This document shows positions 1-6,711 of a DNA stretch of 9,890 nucleotides, one piece after another. This stretch comes from an uncultured Cellvibrio sp. (GTDB lineage: Bacteria > Pseudomonadota > Gammaproteobacteria > Pseudomonadales > Cellvibrionaceae), in NCBI GenBank assembly GCA_946481735.1, contig CAMLOU010000151.1, positions 1-9,890 of the forward strand, given 5' to 3'. The notes under the pieces were generated by a model. That model did no database searches, was not told where the DNA came from, and saw only the letters and a list, made by a program, of their open reading frames with translations. The translations under genes and the position numbers were made by a program. How positions within the stretch are numbered: position 1 is the stretch's first letter; every line of letters begins with the position of its first letter.

Positions 1-31
1 CTAAAGATTTATACAGTCCGCAATGCTCGCA

Positions 32-179
32 CAATGCGAGTTTGGCGTTAGGCCTGTTGTTTCGAAACCTTCAAGTCAGGGACGACTTGAAGGAGCTACA
101 GGGATGTATTCATGCGTTTTCGAAACAACAGGCCTAATGACAAACGGATTCCGAAGTGCCTAACGCCAAACTTGCATTG
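32..179. repeat. Nested inverted-repeat element (three stems)
   Basis: Three inverted repeats sit inside one another. The outer arms are 32-53 and 158-179 (22 positions, all paired with one G-T). The middle arms are 48-67 and 118-137 (20 bp perfect, extendable to 40 and 145 with one mismatch and one wobble). The inner arms are 68-77 and 84-93 (CCTTCAAGTC and its complement, 6-nt loop). The left arm 40-53 can pair with either of two right-hand copies (132-145 or 158-170), so two alternative folds exist. No open frame of note is present. It may be a dispersed intergenic palindrome or a miniature mobile element; the arms are read directly, the identity is inference. Confidence 0.75.
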
Positions 180-198
180 CGGTAGCGTCACGAATCAT

Positions 199-223
199 AA
201 AAAAGCCAGCGAAAGCTGGCTTT
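199..223 (-). terminator. Rho-independent terminator of the trp operon
   Basis: On the minus strand the stem AAAGCCAGC/GCTGGCTTT (9 bp, loop TTTC) is followed by a run of T residues (complement of 199-204). It starts 8 nt beyond the trpC stop codon. The plus strand has only three T after the stem, so it acts chiefly on leftward transcription. This is the standard form of an intrinsic terminator and marks the end of trpEGDC. Confidence 0.92.
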
Positions 224-231
224 GTCGTTAA

Positions 232-1029
232 TTAGCTAAAGAAAGTTTTCAGCGCTGCGCCGGGGTCATCGGCGCGCATGAAAGCCTCGCCTACCAAGAA
301 CGCATTTACATTCTTTTCACGCATAACTTTTACGTCGGCAGGTGAGAGGATGCCGCTTTCTGTCACAACGATGCGTTCCGGGCCGATCTGGTCGAGCAGA
401 TCAAAAGTGGTTTGCAGGGTAACATCGAAGGTGTGCAGGTTGCGGTTGTTGATGCCGATCAGCTTGTTCGGTAAACCCAGCGCAATCTCCAACTCAGCGG
501 CGTCGTGGACTTCCACCAGCACATCCAGGCCAAGCTCCATCGCCAGGGTATTCAGGTCGGCCAGTTTCTGCGGCTCCAGGGCCGCTACGATCAGCAGTAC
601 GCAGTCGGCGCCAATAGCCCGCGCTTCGTAGATCTGGTATTCGTCCACCAGGAAATCCTTGCGGATAACCGGTAAATTCGTGGCGGCGCGGGCTTCTTGC
701 AAATAAACGTCAGCACCCTGAAAAAAATCCACATCGGTTAGTACTGATAAACAGGCAGCTCCGCCCCGTTCATAGCTGCACGCCAATTCCGCTGGAACGA
801 AGTGTTCGCGGATAACGCCTTTGCTGGGGGAGGCTTTTTTTATCTCGGCGATGACGCCGGATTGACCTGCTGCAATTTTGTCAGCAATCGCCTGTACGAA
901 GCCGCGCACCGGTTGCTGGTGTACCAGGCTTTGTTTGAGGTCAGCGAGAGAAACTGTTTTCTTGCGCTCGGCAATCTCTTCCCATTTGCGGGCAATGATC
1001 TTGCGCAGTACGGTGGGTGTCTGTGTCAC
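232..1029 (-). CDS. trpC: Indole-3-glycerol phosphate synthase
   Basis: Cytoplasmic TIM-barrel enzyme that closes the indole ring: 1-(2-carboxyphenylamino)-1-deoxyribulose 5-phosphate to indole-3-glycerol phosphate, with loss of CO2 and water. The 265 residues match a stand-alone enzyme; there is no fused TrpF domain as in E. coli. Visible motifs: [11 protein letters not shown] from residue 61 (Glu62, catalytic-type Lys64), SVLTD at 95, IRKDFL at 122 (Lys124), LVEVH at 171 (Glu173), GINNRNL at 192 and TESGI at 223. The start is GTG, with AGAGGA about 10 nt upstream; no ATG fits the family N-terminus better. It is last in the operon, 68 nt after trpD, and ends at the terminator 199-223. Function is secure from the motifs. 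Confidence 0.96.
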   Translation of the reverse strand: MTQTPTVLRKIIARKWEEIAERKKTVSLADLKQSLVHQQPVRGFVQAIADKIAAGQSGVIAEIKKASPSKGVIREHFVPAELACSYERGGAACLSVLTDVDFFQGADVYLQEARAATNLPVIRKDFLVDEYQIYEARAIGADCVLLIVAALEPQKLADLNTLAMELGLDVLVEVHDAAELEIALGLPNKLIGINNRNLHTFDVTLQTTFDLLDQIGPERIVVTESGILSPADVKVMREKNVNAFLVGEAFMRADDPGAALKTFFS

Positions 1030-1075
1030 GCGATTCCAATCCTCTTTGCGAGCACTGCTGTGCGCTCGCGTCGGG

Positions 1076-1097
1076 GTTTTTCGGTTAACCGAAAAAC
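1076..1097. repeat. Perfect 22-nt palindrome between trpD and trpC
   Basis: The arms GTTTTTCGG (1076-1084) and CCGAAAAAC (1089-1097) are exact complements around TTAA. The palindrome touches the trpD stop codon (1098-1100). Leftward RNA would form a 9-bp hairpin, but C residues follow instead of a U-run, so it is not a standard terminator. It may protect mRNA 3' ends, reduce readthrough into trpC, or bind a protein. Confidence 0.7.
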
Positions 1098-2129
1098 TTA
1101 TTCAAGATATTGAGTGAAGGCCGCCAGTTCGCGGATTTTTTCACCAGCCAGACTGCTACCGATAGCGTCTCGCGCCATCTCTACGCCGTCCGCCAGATTA
1201 CTGGCAACGCCGCTGACGTAAATGGCGGCGCCGGCATTCAAGGTGATGATGTCGGCGGCCTTTTCGGCGTACTGGCCACGACGATTGCCGAGCGCATCCT
1301 TGATCAACAACAGCGAATCTTCCGCGTTCTGCACGCTCAAGCCAATCAAGCTTTTGCTTTGCACGCCGAAGTCTTCCGGTTTGATGGTGTATTCAATGAT
1401 CTCGCCATTTTTCAGTTCCGCCACCTGGGTTTCGCTAGCCAGGCTGATTTCATCCAGCCCGTCTTTGGCATGCACGACCATCACATGTTCACTGCCCAAA
1501 CGCGCCAATACTTCGGCCATGGGTTTGCACAATTCACCATTGAACACACCGATAACCTGGCGTTTAACATTCGCCGGATTGGTCATGGGGCCAAGCATAT
1601 TGAAGATGGTGCGCAAACCCAATTCACGACGCGGGCCGATGGCAAAGCGCATGGCGCTGTGGTGCGCCGGTGCGAACATAAAGCCCACACCGATTTCTTT
1701 CACACAACGGGCCACTTGTTCCGGCGTGATATCGAGTTTGATGCCCGCCGCTTCCAATACATCAGCACTGCCGGCGGCACTGGAAACACCGCGATTACCG
1801 TGCTTGGCCACGCGCCCACCTGCCGCCGCCACGACAAACGCACTGGCGGTGGAGATGTTAAACAGATTGGCGCCGTCACCGCCGGTGCCGCAGGTGTCGA
1901 CCAGATATTCCACGTCGATGTCGACCCGGGTGGCCAGTTCGCGCATGACCATGGCGGCCCCGGTAATTTCGTCCAGGGTTTCACCTTTCATCCGCAACGC
2001 CACCAGAAAACCACCAATCTGCGCCGGCGTGGCCACGCCGGTCATCACTTCGCGCATCACCATGGTCATCTCGTCAGTCGAGAGATCAATGTGCGCGACT
2101 AATTTGTTCAGAGCTTGTTTGATATCCAT
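1098..2129 (-). CDS. trpD: Anthranilate phosphoribosyltransferase
   Basis: Transfers phosphoribosyl from PRPP to anthranilate, giving phosphoribosyl-anthranilate, the second committed step of tryptophan synthesis; cytoplasmic and normally a homodimer. Counting from the chosen ATG it has 343 residues, usual for stand-alone TrpD. Motifs: DTCGTGGDG (78-86, PRPP and metal loop), NISTAS (91-96), KHGNR (109-113), GSADVLE (120-126), HHSAMRF (156-162) and GPMTNP (180-185). The frame is open to an ATG at 2153, but I place the start at 2129: the protein then begins [10 protein letters not shown] as in pseudomonad TrpD, and AAGGTGG lies 6 nt upstream. An ATG at 2135 abuts that site and is too close. It is not fused to trpG, unlike E. 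coli. The third gene of the operon. Confidence 0.96.
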   Translation of the reverse strand: MDIKQALNKLVAHIDLSTDEMTMVMREVMTGVATPAQIGGFLVALRMKGETLDEITGAAMVMRELATRVDIDVEYLVDTCGTGGDGANLFNISTASAFVVAAAGGRVAKHGNRGVSSAAGSADVLEAAGIKLDITPEQVARCVKEIGVGFMFAPAHHSAMRFAIGPRRELGLRTIFNMLGPMTNPANVKRQVIGVFNGELCKPMAEVLARLGSEHVMVVHAKDGLDEISLASETQVAELKNGEIIEYTIKPEDFGVQSKSLIGLSVQNAEDSLLLIKDALGNRRGQYAEKAADIITLNAGAAIYVSGVASNLADGVEMARDAIGSSLAGEKIRELAAFTQYLE

Positions 2130-2212
2130 TGCCATCCACCTTGTTGTTACCATTCACGGTTTTGTGTGTGGGAAAAGCTTGTCAGCGACAGATTAAATTT
2201 ACTTCAGTCAGT

Positions 2213-2247
2213 GCGCAATCGAGCGGTCCGGGACGGCTCGATTGCGC
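2213..2247. repeat. Strong 12-bp hairpin between trpG and trpD
   Basis: GCGCAATCGAGC (2213-2224) and GCTCGATTGCGC (2236-2247) are perfect complements with an 11-nt loop. It begins 5 nt past the trpG stop codon in leftward RNA. The next bases (ACTGACTGAAG) hold no U-run, so full termination is unlikely. It could be a partial terminator, an mRNA-stabilising stem, or a repeated palindrome. The trpG-trpD spacer is 123 nt with the preferred trpD start, long for an operon, so an internal promoter for trpDC is possible, though I see no good hexamers. Confidence 0.7.
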
Positions 2248-2252
2248 GTCGG

Positions 2253-2834
2253 TTAAACGCCATCTAAAAAGTTGCGCAGCAATTCGTGGCCCTGTTCAGT
2301 CAGGATAGATTCAGGGTGAAATTGTACGCCTTCCACCGCGAGGGTTTTATGGCGCACCCCCATGATCTCCGCCATGCTGCCATCGGCGTGTTGGGTCCAG
2401 GCGGTAATCTCCAGGCAATCCGGCAGGCTTTCTTTTTCGATCACCAGCGAATGATAACGCGTGGCCTGCAAGGGATTTTTTAACCCGGTAAATACACCTT
2501 TATCCGCGTGATACACCGGCGAGGTTTTACCGTGCATAACCTGCGGGGCGCGAATGACCTTGCCACCAAAAGCCTGGCCGATACTTTGATGGCCGAGACA
2601 AATGCCAAGCAAGGGAATCTTGCCAGCAAACGTCTTGATGGTTTCCACTGAAATACCCGCTTCATTGGGCGTACAGGGGCCGGGTGAAATCACAATCTTT
2701 TCCGGCGCCAGGCGCGCGATGTCCTGCACGGTAATTTCATCGTTGCGCACGACCTTCACATCCGCTTTCAGCTCGCCCAGATACTGCACCACGTTATAGG
2801 TAAAGGAGTCGTAGTTGTCGATCATCAGAATCAT
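2253..2834 (-). CDS. trpG: Anthranilate synthase glutaminase component II
   Basis: Class I glutamine amidotransferase subunit that hydrolyses glutamine and passes ammonia to TrpE for anthranilate formation. With 193 residues it is a complete, unfused subunit. The nucleophile is Cys79 in GICLGHQ (77-83); the other triad residues are His173 and Glu175 in QFHPES (171-176). [10 protein letters not shown] (51-60) and the HGKTS loop (101-105) are typical of the family. The start ATG fits the usual N-terminus [14 protein letters not shown]; the ATG at codon 4 would trim it. The start lies 2 nt after the trpE stop, with GGGGGAA inside the last trpE codons as ribosome-binding site, so translation is probably coupled to give equal subunits. 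It could also serve 4-amino-4-deoxychorismate synthase as an amphibolic PabA; the operon favours the Trp role. Confidence 0.95.
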   Translation of the reverse strand: MILMIDNYDSFTYNVVQYLGELKADVKVVRNDEITVQDIARLAPEKIVISPGPCTPNEAGISVETIKTFAGKIPLLGICLGHQSIGQAFGGKVIRAPQVMHGKTSPVYHADKGVFTGLKNPLQATRYHSLVIEKESLPDCLEITAWTQHADGSMAEIMGVRHKTLAVEGVQFHPESILTEQGHELLRNFLDGV

Positions 2835-2836
2835 GA

Positions 2837-4306
2837 TTATTCCCCCACCATGTCGACGGCTTTAAAGATGGCACGCGCTTTGTTCATGGTTTCTTTCCAT
2901 TCCAGTGCCGGTATGGAATCCGCCACAACACCCGCACCGGCCTGCACATAAAGTTTGCCGTCTTTGATTACCGCCGTGCGAATCGCAATAGCGGTATCCA
3001 TATTGCCGTTCCAGGCGATATAACCCACCGCGCCGCCGTAGATGCCGCGCTTTTCACTCTCCAGTTCATCGATGATTTCCATCGCGCGAATCTTGGGTGC
3101 GCCGGATAGTGTTCCCGCCGGCAGGGCCGCGCGCAGCACGTCCATCGCGCGCAATTCGGGTTTGATCTTGCCGGTAACGTTCGAGGTAATGTGCATCACG
3201 TGGGAATAGCGCTCGACCACCATCTTATCGGTGAGCTTTACACTGCCCACTTCAGCCACACGGCCAACATCGTTGCGACCAAGGTCGATCAACATCAAAT
3301 GCTCGGCAATTTCTTTCGGATCGGCTACCAGTTCCGCTTCCAGGGCTTTGTCTTCTTCCGGCGTATGGCCGCGACGACGAGTACCGGCAATGGGCCGCAC
3401 CGTCACGTCCCCATCTTCGAGGCGCGCAAGAATTTCCGGGCTGGAGCCCACTACATGGTGATCGCCCAAATCCAGGAAATACATGTAAGGCGATGGATTT
3501 AAATTGCGCAGTGCGCGATACAGGTTGAGCGGTTCCGCCGTAAAGTCGATAGATAAACGCTGGGAGATAACTACCTGCATGGTGTCGCCGGCCAACACGT
3601 AATCCTTGATGCGATTGACCGCATCCTGGAACGGTTGCTCGCCGTAGTGCGAACGGAATTTTTGTTCACTGGCGCCGTTCATGCCCAGTGTTAAATCCGG
3701 CGTTGACGGTACGGGACCGCGCAGGCGCGCTTCCAATTCATCCAGGCGTTGCGCCGCTATCTGATAGGCGTTGTCGATCTCGGGGTTAGCGTGAATCACC
3801 AGAATGAGTTTGCCGGCGAGGTTGTCGAATACCAGCACTTCATCGGACACCGTCAGCAAAATATCCGGCGTGCCGATAATATCCTTTGGCACGCTGGCCT
3901 TCAGATGCGGCTCCACATAACGCACACAATCGTAAGCAAAATAACCCACCAGGCCGCCGGTAAAACGCGGCAAGCCCGGCAGCTCCGGCGCACGATAGCG
4001 CTGCTTGAATGCTTCAACAAATTCCAGGGCATCGGCCTGGGTGGTTTCCTCAACCACCACACCGTCGCGCTCAATACGAATGTGTTCACCGAAGGCTTTT
4101 AACACGGTGCGCGCCGGCAGGCCGATCATGGAATAACGGCCCCATTTTTCACCGCCCTGCACGGACTCAAACAGATAGGAATAAGGCCCACGGGCCAGCT
4201 TCAGATAGGAAGATAAAGGGGTATCAAGGTCAGCCAGCACTTCGCGCATCACCGGAATGCGGTTATAGCCTTGCGCGGCCAACTCAGCAAATTGTTCAGG
4301 AGTCAT
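2837..4306 (-). CDS. trpE: Anthranilate synthase component I
   Basis: Converts chorismate plus ammonia (from TrpG) to anthranilate and pyruvate, the first committed and normally feedback-inhibited step of tryptophan synthesis. From the chosen ATG it has 489 residues, normal length. N-terminal domain: GYNRIPV (13-19) and [15 protein letters not shown] (45-59), part of the region known to hold the Trp feedback site. Chorismate-binding domain: NPSPYMYFL (270-278), PIAGTRRRG (305-313), [10 protein letters not shown] (341-350), RYSHVMH (366-372), [12 protein letters not shown] (399-410), GIYGGAVGY (421-429) and [10 protein letters not shown] (455-464). The frame extends to a TTG at 4333, but ATG 4306 has AAAGGT about 8 nt upstream and gives the usual [18 protein letters not shown] start. 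First gene of the operon; all expected motifs are intact. Confidence 0.96.
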   Translation of the reverse strand: MTPEQFAELAAQGYNRIPVMREVLADLDTPLSSYLKLARGPYSYLFESVQGGEKWGRYSMIGLPARTVLKAFGEHIRIERDGVVVEETTQADALEFVEAFKQRYRAPELPGLPRFTGGLVGYFAYDCVRYVEPHLKASVPKDIIGTPDILLTVSDEVLVFDNLAGKLILVIHANPEIDNAYQIAAQRLDELEARLRGPVPSTPDLTLGMNGASEQKFRSHYGEQPFQDAVNRIKDYVLAGDTMQVVISQRLSIDFTAEPLNLYRALRNLNPSPYMYFLDLGDHHVVGSSPEILARLEDGDVTVRPIAGTRRRGHTPEEDKALEAELVADPKEIAEHLMLIDLGRNDVGRVAEVGSVKLTDKMVVERYSHVMHITSNVTGKIKPELRAMDVLRAALPAGTLSGAPKIRAMEIIDELESEKRGIYGGAVGYIAWNGNMDTAIAIRTAVIKDGKLYVQAGAGVVADSIPALEWKETMNKARAIFKAVDMVGE

Positions 4307-4322
4307 GGATTTACCTTTCAGG

Positions 4323-4345
4323 TTCGCCCGCAAGAGGTGGGCGAA
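4323..4345 (-). promoter_or_regulatory. Hairpin just upstream of the trpE ribosome-binding site
   Basis: TTCGCCCGC (4323-4331) and GTGGGCGAA (4337-4345) pair over 9 positions with one G-T and a 5-nt loop. In leftward RNA the stem ends about 5 nt before AAAGGT of trpE. It could modulate ribosome access or 5' end stability. It has no U-run and is not a terminator. Confidence 0.5.
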
Positions 4346-4434
4346 TCACGCTATTTTTATCGGGTAATTCATCTGCGCCTGACGCGGCATGAAAGATGTC
4401 GGACAACAGATGAGATGAAGACAACCCGGCTGCT

Positions 4435-4501
4435 GACAGACTGCGAGGCTAGATAGATAGGTGCTAGCTAGACAGACTGCGCGCGGGCAGAAATGGACTA
4501 G
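4435..4501. repeat. CTAG-rich patch with 11-bp direct repeat
   Basis: GACAGACTGCG occurs at 4435-4445 and again at 4471-4481, 36 bp apart. Between and beside the copies lie AGATAGATAG and four CTAG tetramers (4449, 4464, 4468, 4498). GCTAG (4448-4452) and CTAGC (4464-4468) can form a small stem. The composition differs from the GC-rich coding sequence around it. It may be a protein-binding region or an insertion/excision scar. Confidence 0.5.
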
Positions 4502-4560
4502 CGACGCCATCGGGCGACGAGGGCGGCACGCTCTTGCAGATGTAAGCCTGAAAGTTTCAC
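4498..4560 (-). CDS. Candidate trp leader peptide (20 aa)
   Basis: A GTG-started frame of 20 codons ends in TAG, 191 nt before the trpE start. AAGGAG stands 7 nt upstream of the GTG, a better ribosome-binding site than that of several full genes here. The peptide begins MKLSGLHLQ and ends ALVARWRR; its single Trp is at residue 18. Position and the near-terminal Trp suggest a leader peptide for attenuation. Pseudomonas putida trpE is known to be controlled by attenuation, which makes the idea reasonable. Against it: one Trp codon rather than two or three, and no visible terminator after it. It could instead be an unrelated small protein or chance. Confidence 0.42.
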   Translation of the reverse strand: MKLSGLHLQERAALVARWRR

Positions 4561-4675
4561 AGGGCTTCTCCTTATGGACTGGCGGCCAGTTTACTCAAAT
4601 AAAACCGGACTGCCTATCCCCAATATTTCACAATTTAACCGGTTACTTTATCCAACCCCAACGGCTGCAACCGGC

Positions 4676-5377
4676 TTAACCCTTATTGGCCAATGCCAGT
4701 TCCGCACGCATGGCCGCAATGGTCGCGGCGTAATCGTCGGTATTAAAAATGGCCGAGCCGGACACAAAGGTATCGGCCCCGGCGGCGGCCAGTGCACGGA
4801 TGTTTTCGGTAGATACACCGCCGTCGACTTCGAGGCGGATGTTATAGCCGCTGGCGTCGATCAGCGCACGGGCTTCGCGCACTTTATCCAACACATAAGG
4901 AATAAACTGTTGCCCACCAAAACCGGGGTTAACGGACATCAGCAACAGCATGTCCATCTTTTCCATCACGTATTTGATTTCGTCGAGCGAGCTGGCGGGA
5001 TTCAGCACCAGCCCGGCAAAACAACCGCGATCCTTGATCAACTGCAACGAGCGATCCACATGACGCGAGGCTTCGGGGTGAAAGGTAATAAAAGTCGCAC
5101 CGGCATCGGCAAACTGGCCGATCAGGTCATCCACCGGCTCGACCATCAGGTGCACATCAATGGGCGCGGTTACGCCGTACTTGCGCAACGCTTTGCACAC
5201 CATAGGGCCAATGGTGAGGTTGGGGACGTAGTGATTATCCATCACATCAAAGTGGATCATGTCAGCGCCGGCGGCCAGTACCGCATCCACCTCTTCCCCG
5301 AGGCGCGCGAAATCGGCGGACAAGATCGACGGTGCAATTCTGTAATCCGCCTGACGTGAATCCTTAAAGTTCTGCAT
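4676..5377 (-). CDS. rpe: Ribulose-phosphate 3-epimerase
   Basis: TIM-barrel metalloenzyme that interconverts D-ribulose 5-phosphate and D-xylulose 5-phosphate in the pentose phosphate pathway; cytoplasmic. The 233 residues follow the E. coli protein along the whole length, with a slightly longer N-terminus. Motifs: [15 protein letters not shown] (15-29, Ser18), [18 protein letters not shown] (41-58), DVHLMV (74-79), [10 protein letters not shown] (147-156) and LEVDGGV (182-188). The metal ligands expected in the family, His42, Asp44, His76 and Asp185, are present; Asp44 and Asp185 are also the acid/base pair. No later in-frame ATG or GTG precedes the conserved core, so the ATG at 5377 is used; its ribosome-binding site (GGTG, 5 nt upstream) is weak. 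It lies upstream of trpE on the same strand but 369 nt away, so joint transcription is uncertain. Confidence 0.96.
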   Translation of the reverse strand: MQNFKDSRQADYRIAPSILSADFARLGEEVDAVLAAGADMIHFDVMDNHYVPNLTIGPMVCKALRKYGVTAPIDVHLMVEPVDDLIGQFADAGATFITFHPEASRHVDRSLQLIKDRGCFAGLVLNPASSLDEIKYVMEKMDMLLLMSVNPGFGGQQFIPYVLDKVREARALIDASGYNIRLEVDGGVSTENIRALAAAGADTFVSGSAIFNTDDYAATIAAMRAELALANKG

Positions 5378-5493
5378 AAATCACCCGATGACTGTTGTGA
5401 CAACGACTAAAATGTCGGCATTGTACTGAAAAATATCGCGCTGGCAGCAGATTGCGCGCTAATGAATCACTATCCATCTGAAAAACCGGGACT
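5378..5493. promoter_or_regulatory. Divergent intergenic region between rpe and the DUF3530 gene
   Basis: Because the genes point away from each other, this 116-nt gap must hold two promoters. It contains the short inverted repeat GTTGT-G-ACAAC (5394-5404) and CGAC/GTCG (5404-5407, 5414-5417). I see no convincing -35/-10 pair on either strand, so promoter positions are not assigned. Confidence 0.35.
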
Positions 5494-6546
5494 ATGAACC
5501 GTCTTTTGACTCGCCTTATCTATCGGGATTCACTCCGGCTACGGCGACTCGGTGTTATCGCCTGGTTGGTGCTATTTGTCTGTCCGCTGTTGCACGCCCA
5601 AACCACTGCGCCCGCCAACAATGCGACTGACCCGGCCGTTGAAACAACGGCACCCGCCGCTGAGCCGGCACCGGATGCAGCGCAGGAAGTCGCGCCCCTG
5701 ACGTCGCGGGAAGAAAACTATAACCAATTACTGGCAGCCGCCTCGCCAGACGACGTGCGCTGGCTGGATACACCGGAAGAAAAAGTCCTTGCCCTCTTTC
5801 GCCCTACCGAAGCGCGAACCACCAAAGGCGCAGTATTAATCCTCCATGCCGCCGAGATACCGCCGGGGTGGCCACCCTCGTTCGATAACCTGCGCCGTTA
5901 CCTGCCACGCTACGGCTGGGTCACCCTGGCGGTGGCGCTGCCAGCGCAAGCAACCCAGAGGGTTCCCCGGCGCGAGATCCCCCCGCCCACACAGGAAAAA
6001 GAGCAAACTGATCAGGACGCGGCCACCAAACAAACACCTGAGCCTGCCGCCGAAGCAGAGGCAGAGCCTTCACCTGAACCCGAGCCCTCCCGCGCCGAGG
6101 TTATCGCCCGGCGTGTCGGCGCCGCCGCGGCATTTTTGCGTGAGCAAGGCCAACAGAATATTGTGGTATTAGTGGATAACAGCAGCGTTGTTGACAGTAT
6201 GGCCGGACTGCAAACCGCCGCCGGCGATGCGCTCCAGGCGTTGGTGCTGGTTAATTTGCAGATACAGGAACCGCTTACCAAGCCACAACTGGAACAACTG
6301 TTTTCCAACCCTGGCCTGCCAGTGCTCGACCTGTTCACCCAGCCGGATAGCGATCAGCAGGCCAGTCTCCGCCAGAACCATCGCGCCGCCGCACTGCGCA
6401 ATAAAATAGAGCATTATTACCAGCTCCGACTGCTACCCTTGCGCCCCCAAGACAGCGACAATCCGCGCAGTTTTTGGCTGGAGCGAACCCGGGGTTTTAT
6501 GGAACGGCACGCTCTGGGAAAAGAAACGAGCAAGGATAAAGAGTAA
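5494..6546 (+). CDS. Exported DUF3530-like alpha/beta-hydrolase-fold protein
   Basis: 350 residues. The N-terminus has a basic stretch and a hydrophobic core (19-33) ending in LLHAQ, consistent with a signal peptide cut near residue 35, so the product is probably periplasmic. An Ala/Pro/Thr-rich spacer (36-68) follows. The conserved part has ENYNQLLAA (74-82), GAVLILHAAEIPPGWPPS (112-129, first strand and oxyanion-type loop), YGWVTLAVALP (140-150), a second low-complexity acidic Pro/Glu linker (about 162-200), NIVVLVDNSS (222-231), QALVLVNLQ (248-256), LPVLDLFTQPDSDQQ (275-289) and HRAAALRNKIEHYYQLRLLP (296-315). This pattern fits DUF3530 by memory. The nucleophile elbow reads DNSSVV, not GxSxG, so activity is doubtful. 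The ribosome-binding site is weak (GGGA close to the ATG). No known substrate. Confidence 0.75.
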   Translation: MNRLLTRLIYRDSLRLRRLGVIAWLVLFVCPLLHAQTTAPANNATDPAVETTAPAAEPAPDAAQEVAPLTSREENYNQLLAAASPDDVRWLDTPEEKVLALFRPTEARTTKGAVLILHAAEIPPGWPPSFDNLRRYLPRYGWVTLAVALPAQATQRVPRREIPPPTQEKEQTDQDAATKQTPEPAAEAEAEPSPEPEPSRAEVIARRVGAAAAFLREQGQQNIVVLVDNSSVVDSMAGLQTAAGDALQALVLVNLQIQEPLTKPQLEQLFSNPGLPVLDLFTQPDSDQQASLRQNHRAAALRNKIEHYYQLRLLPLRPQDSDNPRSFWLERTRGFMERHALGKETSKDKE

Positions 6547-6711
6547 GGGTAATCCCGACAAAGCGTTAAAGCCGTCGCATTTTCCAACACCCACACCACT
6601 TCTGTTGAATGCCTTTAGGCGGTGATCGTGTTACTATTTTTCGGCTATTTTTGGCGTCAGCCACAACGGAATTACCAATAATCAACATCTGGAGCAAAGA
6701 GGAAGACTAGC

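Larger units (their letters stand above)
4307..4675 (-). promoter_or_regulatory. rpe-trpE intergenic region, trp leader
   Basis: This 369-nt stretch has no large gene and should hold the trpE promoter and leader RNA. Read leftward it contains: AACCGGTT (4637-4644), whose arm CCGGTT can pair with 4669-4674 just after rpe; an inverted repeat ACTGGC/GCCAGT (4578-4590); a 20-codon frame with a good ribosome-binding site (4498-4560); a CTAG-rich patch with an 11-bp direct repeat (4435-4501); and a hairpin before trpE (4323-4345). I found no tandem Trp codons and no stem followed by a U-run, so a classical attenuator is not visible. No promoter hexamers stand out. The gph gene that lies between rpe and trpE in Pseudomonas is absent. 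Confidence 0.45.

Noticed and set aside
1..231. CRISPR array or tRNA in the repeat-rich left end
   Set aside because: The repeats are inverted and nested, not evenly spaced direct repeats, and no cloverleaf with a TTC-loop pattern is present.
1110..2196. Long plus-strand open frames (330 and 324 codons) across trpD
   Set aside because: They run antisense to trpD, whose family motifs are complete; the translations show no recognisable domain and have compositions typical of antisense shadows in GC-rich DNA.
2190..2243. Possible promoter for trpDC (TTGCGC, 17 nt, TAATCT on the minus strand)
   Set aside because: Only three of six bases match in each hexamer and the -35 part lies in the hairpin arm; too weak to annotate.
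4340..4391. 14-codon minus-strand frame starting at an ATG 82 nt upstream of trpE (MPRQAQMNYPIKIA)
   Set aside because: It has no ribosome-binding site and no Trp codon, so it is not a good leader peptide candidate.
4009..4456. Plus-strand frames over the trpE start and leader
   Set aside because: They overlap trpE antisense, lack a good ribosome-binding site, and encode no recognisable protein; they are not a gph remnant as far as I can tell.
4574..5359. 261-codon plus-strand frame over rpe
   Set aside because: It is antisense to an intact rpe and its His/Gly/Gln-rich translation has no family resemblance.
6601..6640. Possible kinase promoter around TTGAAT and TTACTAT
   Set aside because: The spacing between the two elements is about 20 nt or more, outside the usual range, so I did not assign it.
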